Below the pieces are notes generated by a model that saw only the letters and a program-made list of their open reading frames with translations, made no database searches and was not told the DNA's origin. This document shows, one piece after another, positions 57,031 through 64,000 of a DNA stretch of 64,000 bases. The DNA is from Solirubrobacteraceae bacterium (GTDB taxonomy: Bacteria; Actinomycetota; Thermoleophilia; Solirubrobacterales; Solirubrobacteraceae): the NCBI GenBank assembly GCA_029263125.1, contig JAJCYD010000010.1, forward strand, positions 20,753-84,752, given 5' to 3'. Each line of letters begins with the position of its first letter. Position 1 is the stretch's first letter. Both the position numbers and the translations under genes were made by a program.

Positions 57031-58722
57031 ATGATCGCTCGCGCAGACGCGCTGCAGGCGCTTGCCGACGAGACGTTCGACGTCGTCGTCGTCGGCGGCG
57101 GCATTACCGGAGCCGGGGTGGCCTTCGACGCCGCCACGCGCGGCTACAGCGTCGCCCTCGTCGAGCGCGCCGACTACGCCGCCGGCACGTCGAGCCGGTC
57201 CTCCAAGCTCGTGCACGGCGGTCTGCGCTACCTGCAGAACTTCGATCTCGGCCTCGTCCGCGAGGCGCTGCTGGAGCGCCAGCTGATGGTCGCGCTCGCG
57301 CCGCATCTCGTGCATCCGCTCCCGCTCGTGGTGGCGGCGTTCGACGGCGAGCGGCCCGACCGGCGAACGGGCGTCGGCCTGAATCTCTACGACGTGATGT
57401 CCGTCGAGCGCCTGCGCCGGCCCGCCCGCCCGCGACTGCGCGGTCGCTCGAGCACTCCCGCGCCCGCCGACCCGTCGGACTGGAGCCCCGAGCGTCATCG
57501 CATGATCTCCGGCGAGGAGGTGCTCGAGCTCGTGCCGGCGCTGGCCGCGCGCGAGCCGACGTCGGGCTACCTGTTCTATGACTGCCAGACCGACGACGCG
57601 CGCCTCGTGCTGACGGTGCTCGCGGAGGCCGAGCGCTTCGGTGCGGTCTGCGCCAACGGCGTCGACGTCACCGCGCTCGTGCGCGACGAGGGCGGCCGCG
57701 CCTCGGGCGTGCACGTCCGCGCCGCCCCGAGCGGCGAGGAGTTCGTGGTGAGAGCCGCCAACGTCGTCAACGCGACCGGCGTGTGGGCCGACCGGCTGCG
57801 CCCCGGGGAGCTGCACGACGACGCCGACGTGCCGCGCATCCGTCCCAGCCGCGGGACGCACATCACCCTGCGACACGAGGACCTGCCGCTGACGGGTGGT
57901 GCGATCGTCCCCGCCGGCGGCGGACGCTCGATCTTCGCGCTGCCGTGGCTCGGGCGCACGCTGCTGGGAACGACCGACAACGACTTCGAGGGGCCGCTGC
58001 ACGATCATCACGTTCCGCCCGCTCCGCAGGACGTCGAGTATCTGCTGTCGGCGGCCAACGCGTACTTCGCGACATCGTTGCGCCCGTCCGATCTCACCGG
58101 CGCCTACGCGGGCGTGCGGCCGCTCATCTCCACCGGCGACCCGAAGAAGTCCGTCGACATCTCGCGCAAGGCGGAGCTGTACGAGACGTCCAGCGGGATG
58201 GTCACGATCACCGGCGGCAAGCTCACGACCTGGCGGCGGATGGCGAAGATGACGGTCGACCGCCTGGTCCTGCGCGAGGCGCGCGACGCGCCGTGCCGCA
58301 CGCACGAGATCCCGCTCGGCGCGCCCGTCGCGGTCGCTGACCTTCCGCGGGTCGAGGGCGTGCCACCCGAGTCCTACATCGCGCTCGCCGGACGCTACGG
58401 CCACGCCGCGCACGACGTGCTCGCCGTCGCTCGCGAGCGTGCCGAGCTCGCCGACCCGATCGTCGGCGACCTACCGGATCTGCTCGCCGAGGTCGTCTAC
58501 GCGGCGCGCTGCGAGCAGGCCCGTTCGCTCGGCGACGTGCTTCTGCGACGCACTCGCCTGGGCCTGCTGGCCGGCCCGCAGATCGCTGGGTCTGAAGACG
58601 CCGCGCGGCGTGTGGCAGCGGCGCTGGGGGGCGAGCTCAACTGGGCCGCGCAGGAGATCGCCGAGCAGCTTTGCACCTGGGCGCGGGAGGCAACTGCCGA
58701 AGGCGTCGTCGGCAGTGCGTAA
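57031..58722 (+). CDS. glpD: Glycerol-3-phosphate dehydrogenase (GlpD/GlpA type)
   Basis: 563 residues from the ATG at 57031; the upstream in-frame extension is rejected as non-family sequence. FAD-binding VVVVGGGITGAGVAFDAATRG at ~19-38, then TSSRSSKLVHGGLRYLQNFDLGLVREAL, ANVVNATGVWADRL and the C-terminal DAO_C domain with SYIALAGRYG and VVYAARCEQARSLGDVLLRRTRLGLL. Oxidises glycerol-3-phosphate to DHAP with quinone reduction at the inner membrane. No glpK or glpF lies next to it. Confidence 0.95.
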   Translation: MIARADALQALADETFDVVVVGGGITGAGVAFDAATRGYSVALVERADYAAGTSSRSSKLVHGGLRYLQNFDLGLVREALLERQLMVALAPHLVHPLPLVVAAFDGERPDRRTGVGLNLYDVMSVERLRRPARPRLRGRSSTPAPADPSDWSPERHRMISGEEVLELVPALAAREPTSGYLFYDCQTDDARLVLTVLAEAERFGAVCANGVDVTALVRDEGGRASGVHVRAAPSGEEFVVRAANVVNATGVWADRLRPGELHDDADVPRIRPSRGTHITLRHEDLPLTGGAIVPAGGGRSIFALPWLGRTLLGTTDNDFEGPLHDHHVPPAPQDVEYLLSAANAYFATSLRPSDLTGAYAGVRPLISTGDPKKSVDISRKAELYETSSGMVTITGGKLTTWRRMAKMTVDRLVLREARDAPCRTHEIPLGAPVAVADLPRVEGVPPESYIALAGRYGHAAHDVLAVARERAELADPIVGDLPDLLAEVVYAARCEQARSLGDVLLRRTRLGLLAGPQIAGSEDAARRVAAALGGELNWAAQEIAEQLCTWAREATAEGVVGSA

Positions 58723-58734
58723 CCTGCGCGCCCG

Positions 58735-60558
58735 ATGCTCACCACTCGGATTCTCAGCTTCGCCGTCGCGCTCCTGCTCTCCGGGACGCTGACCGCCACG
58801 GCCCGCGCCGGCTTCTTCCCCGGCGACGCGATCGACGGCCCCAATCCCGATCTGCGTGCGCTGGGCGACGTGGACATGGCCCGTGACGGCACGGGCGTCG
58901 TCGTCTACGTGCGGGCGGTCGGGGGCATCGACCGCGTCTTCGCGTCGCGCTTTGACCGCGGGGCCTTCCAGCCAGCCGAGCAGCTGGATGCCGGCCTCCC
59001 GGGCCCGAGCTCGCAGCCGGTCGTGGGCGCTGCGGACAACGGTCGGCTCGCGGTGGCGTTTGTCAGCGGGGGCATGGTCTATGGCGTCGTGCGTCCCGCC
59101 GGCCAGGGATTCGCGGCGCCGATCGTGCTGGGGCCAGGTCTCGACCCATCGGTCGACCTCTCGATCAACGGGACGGGCTACGCGTCGTTCACCTCCGCAG
59201 GCGACGTGCGGATCGCCCGTCTGGACCGGCGCACCAACGTCTGGACCGGGCTCGCGCAGCCCGTCGATGTCGATCCGGCGCGACAGGCGGGCGTCGGACC
59301 GGCACGATCGAAGATCGCGATCTCCGCGGACGGCATCGGGGTCGTCACGTGGGGCGAGGCCGGCCATGTCTTCGCCCGCAAGATGTTCAACACGGGGATC
59401 TCCAACGCGCCGCAGGACCTGACACCGCCCTCGTTCGCGGGTCGCATGTCCGCCACATCGTCATTCCCGGAGATCGATGCCGAGGACGACTCCAGCTACG
59501 CGTGGGTCGTCTTTCGCCAGGACTTCACCGACGGCGGATCGCGGATCCTCGCGCGCCGCCAGCGCGGTACCGGCTTTGACCCGCCCGTCGCCGTCGATGT
59601 CGGCGACGAGCAGCCCTCGGCGCCCCGCATCGACCTCAACGGCCGCGGCCAGGGATTCGCGACGACGACCGGCCTGTCGACAGGCCACCCGATGGCGGCG
59701 GTGCTCGATCGCCGTGACACCTTCGGCGCCGGAGGCCGCATCCTCATTCCGAGCGTGCCCGGCACCCTCGCGGTGCCCACGATCTCCGAGAACAACAGCG
59801 CGGTCGTCGCCGCGATCGTGGGTGGTCCGCGAGCCGTCGTGGTGCGCTCCTACCGTGACCGTCAGGGCAACGGCGAGGGGCTGCTCTCGCGCCCTGAGTT
59901 CGGAGCGGTCCAGCCCGCGCTGGGATTTGATGCCGCATCGGACCGCGCGGGAGGCGTGCTCGTCGCCTGGATGCAGGGCGAAGCGGGCAACCGCCGGCTG
60001 GTCGGCGGCCTCTTCGACCGTGAGCCTGGGAGCTTCCGCGGCTACAACTCCCAACACTGCTGTCGCAACGCGACCCCGTCGCTGAGCTGGCAGAAGTCCT
60101 TCGATCTCTGGGGCACGATCCGCTACGAGGTGTCCGTCGACGGCACGCCGGTCGGCGAGACGACCGGCAACAGCTTCAAGCTCGGCGAGGAGCTGTCGGA
60201 TGGGACGCACAAGTGGCAGGTCACGGCGACCGATATCCGGGGACAGAGCACCCGCTCGAAGACGCGGCGGCTGCGCATCGACGCGCGCAGGCCGCTGTTG
60301 TCGGTCAGCTACAAGCGCTCCAAGCGTGTCGTGACGCTGTCCGTCCGCGCCCGCGACAACGCGCGCGCCCCGAAGCGCACGTCCGGGATGAAGGGCGTCG
60401 TCGTCTCGTGGGGTGATCGCACGAAGGGCTCGCGCGGTCGTTCGCGCGTGCGTGCAAAGCACCGCTACCGGCGCAAGGGCACCTATCCGCTGGAGATCAC
60501 TGCCACCGACAAGGCCGGCAACGAGACGGTCAGCAAGCGCACCGTGCGCATTCGCTGA
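58735..60558 (+). CDS. Large secreted propeller/Ig-like protein
   Basis: 607 residues with a Sec signal (RILSFAVALLLSGTLTATARA). The first ~420 residues form repeated strands of propeller type (VDMARDGTGVVVYVRAVGG, SKIAISADGIGVVTWGEAG, PEIDAEDDSSYAWVVFRQ, PTISENNSAVVAAIVGG). A C-terminal ~170 residues hold two Ig/FnIII or PKD-like domains (IRYEVSVDGTPVGETTGNSF, GTYPLEITATDKAGNETVSK). No catalytic motif; probably a cell-surface or matrix protein. TGATG overlap with folP is odd for two unrelated functions. Confidence 0.75.
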   Translation: MLTTRILSFAVALLLSGTLTATARAGFFPGDAIDGPNPDLRALGDVDMARDGTGVVVYVRAVGGIDRVFASRFDRGAFQPAEQLDAGLPGPSSQPVVGAADNGRLAVAFVSGGMVYGVVRPAGQGFAAPIVLGPGLDPSVDLSINGTGYASFTSAGDVRIARLDRRTNVWTGLAQPVDVDPARQAGVGPARSKIAISADGIGVVTWGEAGHVFARKMFNTGISNAPQDLTPPSFAGRMSATSSFPEIDAEDDSSYAWVVFRQDFTDGGSRILARRQRGTGFDPPVAVDVGDEQPSAPRIDLNGRGQGFATTTGLSTGHPMAAVLDRRDTFGAGGRILIPSVPGTLAVPTISENNSAVVAAIVGGPRAVVVRSYRDRQGNGEGLLSRPEFGAVQPALGFDAASDRAGGVLVAWMQGEAGNRRLVGGLFDREPGSFRGYNSQHCCRNATPSLSWQKSFDLWGTIRYEVSVDGTPVGETTGNSFKLGEELSDGTHKWQVTATDIRGQSTRSKTRRLRIDARRPLLSVSYKRSKRVVTLSVRARDNARAPKRTSGMKGVVVSWGDRTKGSRGRSRVRAKHRYRRKGTYPLEITATDKAGNETVSKRTVRIR

Positions 60559-61451
60559 TGCGCCGCCACGACCTGTCCGCCGCGGGCCGCACGCTCGCGC
60601 TGGGCGACCGGCCGTGGCTGATGGGGATCGTGAACGCCTCGCCCGACTCCTTCTCGGACGCCGGCGCCTACCCCGATCTCGGCGCTCGCGTGCGGCGGGC
60701 CGGCGAGCTGATCGACCAGGGGGCCGACATCATCGACGTCGGCGGCGAATCGGGCATCACGCTGCACCCCGCCGTCGAGGCGGCCGAGGAGATCGAGCGG
60801 GTCGTGCCGCTCGTCTCGCAGATCGTGCAGCAGCTCGGCGCGACCGTGTCCGTCGACACCTACAAGCCCGCCGTCGCCGCCGCGGCGATCGCCGCGGGAG
60901 CCGCGATCGTCAACGACGTCAGCGGGCTGCGCGATCCCGAGCTCGCGGACGTCTGCGCGAGCACCGGAGCGGCGCTCGTGCTCATGCACACGCGCGCCGC
61001 GCCCAAGCAGCGCCTGCAGGACTCGTCGCGATACGAGGACGTCGTCGCGGACGTGCTGGGCTTCCTCGAGGAGCGCATGGAGGTCGCGCGCGGGCGGGGG
61101 GTGCGCGACGAGCAGATCGTGCTCGATCCGGGCCCGGACTTCGCCAAGACCCCGGCGCAGACGATCGCGGTCCTGCGGCGTCTGGAGGACCTGCACGCGC
61201 TGGGGCGGCCGCTGCTGCTGGCCGTCTCGCGCAAGGACTTCGTCGGAGCGCTGACCGTCCGGCCGCCACGCGAGCGGCTGGCCGGGACGCTGGCCGCGAT
61301 CGGCTTCGGCGTCGATGCCGGCGCCCACATCCTGCGGGTGCACGACATCGGCGAGACGGCGGACTTCCTGCGCGTCGCCGCCGCGCTGCGAGGAGATCTC
61401 GACGTGGAGCCGGGGCTGGCACTCGGCGAAACGCTCCGCCACGCACGCTAA
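60558..61451 (+). CDS. folP: Dihydropteroate synthase
   Basis: 297 residues. TIM-barrel pterin enzyme of folate synthesis. MGIVNASPDSFSDAG near residue 22 (p-ABA/pyrophosphate loop 1 region), GADIIDVGGESG (loop 2), SVDTYKPAVAAAAIAAGA, IVNDVSGLRDPELADV, VLDPGPDFAKTPAQT and LLLAVSRKDFVGALT (the SRK motif) are all present. Joins p-aminobenzoate to dihydropterin pyrophosphate. ATG overlaps the stop of the secreted protein gene. Slightly longer than usual at its C-terminus. Confidence 0.95.
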   Translation: MRRHDLSAAGRTLALGDRPWLMGIVNASPDSFSDAGAYPDLGARVRRAGELIDQGADIIDVGGESGITLHPAVEAAEEIERVVPLVSQIVQQLGATVSVDTYKPAVAAAAIAAGAAIVNDVSGLRDPELADVCASTGAALVLMHTRAAPKQRLQDSSRYEDVVADVLGFLEERMEVARGRGVRDEQIVLDPGPDFAKTPAQTIAVLRRLEDLHALGRPLLLAVSRKDFVGALTVRPPRERLAGTLAAIGFGVDAGAHILRVHDIGETADFLRVAAALRGDLDVEPGLALGETLRHAR

Positions 61452-61523
61452 CGTCCTTCACACGAGTCGCCGGCCGCTGTCCAACGCGGCCGGGCGCCTA
61501 CCGACGAACACAGGAGGATCCAC

Positions 61524-62906
61524 ATGTCTGTCATCTCTCACTCCGCATTGGAGTCAAGCTCGCTCGCCGATCTGCACGAGATCGCCTCAGAGCTCGATCT
61601 GGACGGCTACCGGCGTCTGCGCAAGGCCGACCTCGTCGCGGCGATCATCAAGCGTCAGGGCGGCGACGCCGGCGCCGACGCCGAGGTCGAGGAGGTCGAG
61701 GAGGCGCCGGCCGGCGACAAGTCCGACGACGCGGGCGAGCGCCCGGCTCGCCGGTCGCGGCGCGGTGGGCGTGGCCGCTCGCGCACCCGCGATCGTGACC
61801 CCGGAGACACCGAGGATGACGCCCAGCCCGCATCCACGCCCAGCACGCGGTCCAGCCGGCCACGGCGTTCGTCGCGCGACGGCGCCGCCGACGGCGACGC
61901 CTCCGGCGATCGCGCGGGTGCGCGTAACGGCTCGGACGATCGTGACCGTTCGGGCGATCGTGACCGCTCCGGCGGCCGCGACCGCTCCGACGCGCCGTCT
62001 TCGGAGGACCGCGAGACCACCGGGACCGTCGAGCTGCTGCCCAACGGCTCGGGCTTCGTGCGCGTGTCGCCGCCGGAGCCGTCCGACGACGACGTCTACA
62101 TCTCCGCCGCGCAGGTGCGCCGCTGCGAGCTCGTGGCCGGCGACGAGGTGGCCGGCCCGGTGCGCGCGCCGCGACGCTCCGAGCGCTACCCGTCGCTGAT
62201 CCGCGTCGACACGATCAACGGGCGCTCGGCCGACGAGGTCGCGGAGGGCACGAAGTACGACGACCTGCCGTGCACCTACCCGACCGAGCGCATCGCGCTG
62301 GACGCCGACGATCTCACGCTCAAGGCGATCGAGTGGCTGACGCCCTTCGGCCTCGGTTCGCGCGTGTCGATCGTCGGGGGACCACGCTCGGGCAAGACCG
62401 AGGCGCTGCGGCGGCTGGCCGGCGTGCTGTCGGTCCGCGATGGCCTGGACTGCTCCGTCGTGCTCGCGGGCGCGCGGCCCGAGGAGATCGCCGACTGGAA
62501 GGCCGGCACGTTCGAGCCGGTGGCAGAGCTGTCGCTCAGCAGCGCTCCCGACGCGCACGGCCAAGCGATCGAACGCGCGGTCGAGACCGGGCGGCGCATC
62601 GCCGCCCGCGGGGGTCAGGCCGTCGTGTTCATCGACACATTGGAGTACGTGCCGCCGGCGCTCGCACGGCGTGCGCTCGCGGCGGCGCGCAACATCGTCG
62701 ATGGCGGATCGCTGACGGTCATCGCCACCGCTCGTGAGTCCGTGGGCGGCGAGACGACCGTCATCGCCCTCGACGCAGAGCTCGCCGGTAGCGGTCGCAT
62801 CCCCGCCGTGAACCTTGCCGCGAGCGGCACGATTCGCCCCGAGCTGCTCGTGGGCGAGAAGGGTGCCGAGGCGATTGCCGAGGCGCGTGCCGCCGCGATC
62901 GCATGA
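61524..62906 (+). CDS. Rho-like transcription terminator paralogue, divergent
   Basis: 460 residues with an excellent ribosome-binding site (AGGAGG). Residues ~8-45 form a Rho N-terminal/SAP-like helical domain; ~50-160 is a low-complexity Arg/Asp/Ser-rich insertion typical of actinobacterial Rho; ~165-225 is the cold-shock-like primary RNA site (TGTVELLPNGSGFVRV). The RecA domain has Walker A GGPRSGKT (285-292) and Walker B VVFIDT (Asp371). However the DERPEEV catalytic segment of Rho is replaced by GARPEEIAD (~317-323) and the Q-loop segment (SGGVDAGAL in classical Rho) is missing. Either a regulator derived from Rho or an inactive form. Confidence 0.85.
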   Translation: MSVISHSALESSSLADLHEIASELDLDGYRRLRKADLVAAIIKRQGGDAGADAEVEEVEEAPAGDKSDDAGERPARRSRRGGRGRSRTRDRDPGDTEDDAQPASTPSTRSSRPRRSSRDGAADGDASGDRAGARNGSDDRDRSGDRDRSGGRDRSDAPSSEDRETTGTVELLPNGSGFVRVSPPEPSDDDVYISAAQVRRCELVAGDEVAGPVRAPRRSERYPSLIRVDTINGRSADEVAEGTKYDDLPCTYPTERIALDADDLTLKAIEWLTPFGLGSRVSIVGGPRSGKTEALRRLAGVLSVRDGLDCSVVLAGARPEEIADWKAGTFEPVAELSLSSAPDAHGQAIERAVETGRRIAARGGQAVVFIDTLEYVPPALARRALAAARNIVDGGSLTVIATARESVGGETTVIALDAELAGSGRIPAVNLAASGTIRPELLVGEKGAEAIAEARAAAIA

Positions 62907-62917
62907 CCGGTCCGCCG

Positions 62918-62941
62918 CGTGCCGCGCCTCAGCGCGGCACG
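62918..62941. terminator. Bidirectional hairpin between convergent genes
   Basis: CGTGCCGCGC and GCGCGGCACG form a perfect 10-bp stem with a CTCA loop between the convergent Rho-like gene and the 62929 gene, whose stop codon it includes. The symmetry lets it act on both transcripts. It lacks a T-tract. Confidence 0.65.
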
Positions 62942-63396
62942 TAGGCGACGCGGCCCCAGGAGGGCTCGGGTGAGAGCTCGATCGCCTCTCCGCCGCGGTC
63001 GGGCTGGACGTAGCCGAAGGTGTGGGTCTTCACGCAGAAGGCGATGTCCAGCTCGCCTTCCTTGACGCGCTGATCCAGCCACGCCGAGCGGAACACCAGG
63101 CGCCGCAGCCAGTGCACCAGCGAGCGCTCCGATGGTCCGCAGAGCTCCGGCCAGCAGTCGTTGACGTGCTCGCCCAGCGACGAGGCCGGATCCTGGATCT
63201 CGCCATTGACCGCGAGGTTCACGAGGTCCTCGAGCTCATGCTCGCCGAGGCGCGAGCGGACGAAGCCCAGCTTCAGGGCCGCCTGCTCGCAACGCTCGCT
63301 GAAATCGCGCTCGTTGAAGGTGAAGCGCAGCTCGCCATACTCGAGAACGAAGTCCTCCCCCGAGTCATAGTTGCCGCGTCGTTGAGTCTCGTCCAT
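62929..63396 (-). CDS. Hypothetical protein, 155 aa
   Basis: Soluble acidic protein from an ATG at 63396. Contains GNYDSGEDFVLEYGELRFTFNERDFSERCEQAALKLGFVRSRLGEHELEDLVNLAVNGEIQDP and VHWLRRLVFRSAWLDQRVKEGELDIAF. There is no signal peptide or membrane helix. I do not recognise it. Divergent from the response regulator, with a 124-base gap. Confidence 0.65.
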   Translation of the reverse strand: MDETQRRGNYDSGEDFVLEYGELRFTFNERDFSERCEQAALKLGFVRSRLGEHELEDLVNLAVNGEIQDPASSLGEHVNDCWPELCGPSERSLVHWLRRLVFRSAWLDQRVKEGELDIAFCVKTHTFGYVQPDRGGEAIELSPEPSWGRVAYVPR

Positions 63397-63510
63397 GACG
63401 CCGTCGGCATCCTAGGTGCGAGTCCTGCCCGGGGCAGGGGGTGCATGGGATGTTGCACTTCTCAGGGTCTTCGGGGCGTGTCGGGGGGCGAGTTGTGGCA
63501 GGTCGCGGCC

Positions 63511-63516
63511 TATAGA
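63511..63516 (+). promoter_or_regulatory. Possible -10 box (TATAGA) for a leaderless response regulator mRNA
   Basis: TATAGA sits five bases before the ATG at 63521. With the usual 6-8 base spacing, transcription would start at or near the ATG, so the mRNA would be leaderless, as is frequent in actinobacteria. No well-placed -35 box is seen. Confidence 0.3.
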
Positions 63517-63520
63517 GGGC

Positions 63521-64000
63521 ATGACCGATGACGACGCCGCAACGATTCTCCTCGTCGAGGACGACGATGCCACGCGCACGTTCCTCGCAGACAACCTCTC
63601 CGCCGACGGCTACGACCTGCTGCTGGCCGACTGCTGCTCCGATGGCCTGCGCCTGCTGGAGCGCAAGTTCCCCGACATCGCCCTCGTCGACCTCGGGCTC
63701 CCCGACGCCAGCGGCTATGAGCTGCTGCGCCGAGTACGCGACGCCGACGGGGTGGTGAGCCGGATCGATCCTTCGACGCCGCTGATGGTGATCAGCGGCC
63801 GCTGCTCAGAGCTCGATCGCGTCCGTGGCTTCGATCGCGGGGCCGACGACTACCTCTGCAAGCCCTTCTCCTATCCCGAGCTGCGCGGACGCGTCGCGGC
63901 ATTGCTGCGACGCGCCAACCGCCGCACCGCGACCGGCTGCCTGCGAGCGGGTGAGCTGGAGGTCGATCCGCCGTCGCGCGAGGTGCGCCTGCGCGGCGAT
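63521..64000 (+). CDS. OmpR/PhoB-family response regulator (C-terminus outside window)
   Basis: The first 160 residues are present. Receiver domain: acidic pocket ILLVEDDDATR (~9-19), phospho-acceptor Asp in FPDIALVDLGLPDASGYELL (about residue 53), conserved Ser/Thr position MVISGRC and Lys in DDYLCKPFSYPEL. After ALLRRANR begins a winged-helix DNA-binding domain (RAGELEVDPPSREVRLRGD), placing it in the OmpR/PhoB class. The partner kinase would lie beyond the window. The receiver has a loop insertion (GVVSRIDPSTPLM) between beta 3 and 4. Confidence 0.9.
   Translation, partial: MTDDDAATILLVEDDDATRTFLADNLSADGYDLLLADCCSDGLRLLERKFPDIALVDLGLPDASGYELLRRVRDADGVVSRIDPSTPLMVISGRCSELDRVRGFDRGADDYLCKPFSYPELRGRVAALLRRANRRTATGCLRAGELEVDPPSREVRLRGD

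Noticed and set aside
56779..58413. 544-residue minus-strand frame
   Set aside because: Antisense to glpD, which has all family motifs.

Overview
The window is very GC-rich, densely packed DNA with many GTG/TTG starts, 4-base ATGA/GTGA/TTGA gene overlaps and actinobacterial gene types (PdxS/PdxT, split proline dehydrogenase/P5C dehydrogenase, PntAA/AB/B, paired CrcB, PhoX-type TAT protein). The overall character suggests a chromosomal segment of a free-living aerobic actinobacterium, most like the Thermoleophilia (Solirubrobacter/Conexibacter relatives). The phylum is inferred with good confidence and the class with moderate confidence; no rRNA or marker gene in the window settles it.

Layout. 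1-5.1 kb: an SDR oxidoreductase cut by the window edge, a thioredoxin-like lipoprotein, an elongator tRNA-Met, a decayed toxin-antitoxin pair, a membrane rhodanese, small hypothetical genes including a tandem paralogous pair, and a lipoprotein. 5.2-7.6 kb: an RpiR regulator followed by pdxS-pdxT (vitamin B6 synthesis). 7.6-15.2 kb: envelope genes (a lipoprotein, YihY, a COG4705 membrane protein, PAP2 phosphatase, a frameshifted PhoX, a glycosyltransferase, an EamA-like transporter, a polysaccharide deacetylase). 15.2-22.7 kb: a sugar aminotransferase/epimerase pair, a broken DUF2127 gene, the proline catabolism pair, and a sigma-like/zinc-finger membrane protein. 22.8-33 kb: a surface polysaccharide region (GT4, GT39-like, flippase, GT2, acyltransferase, two methyltransferases, deacetylase) with a fluoride-channel pair inserted. 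33-39.3 kb: a haem/molybdopterin membrane oxidoreductase and a MacB/FtsX-type ABC exporter with a metallophosphoesterase. 39.4-42.9 kb: an ECF sigma factor with a beta-propeller anti-sigma-like partner, plus small secreted or sigma-like proteins.

45.2-52.1 kb is the most interesting locus: a PduO-type cobalamin adenosyltransferase, then divergently a cobalamin riboswitch followed by an unbroken run of two exported proteins with DUF4430 (transcobalamin beta-domain-like) folds, EcfT, a fused EcfA-EcfA ATPase, and an ECF S component fused to an extracytoplasmic alpha6/alpha6-barrel repeat domain. In animals these two folds, alpha6/alpha6 barrel plus DUF4430-like beta domain, make up intrinsic factor and transcobalamin. 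The locus therefore looks like a B12-repressed uptake system with a transcobalamin-like capture device built onto an ECF transporter.

52.2-64 kb: a three-gene proton-translocating transhydrogenase, a VapBC pair whose toxin needs a CTG start, a repeat-rich non-coding stretch, an orphan HicB, GlpD, a secreted propeller protein, FolP, a divergent Rho-like protein lacking key catalytic motifs, a hypothetical gene, and the start of an OmpR-type response regulator cut by the window end. Several genes are visibly broken (2.0-2.3 kb, 12.05 kb, 17.8-18.3 kb), so either local decay or assembly indels should be considered.
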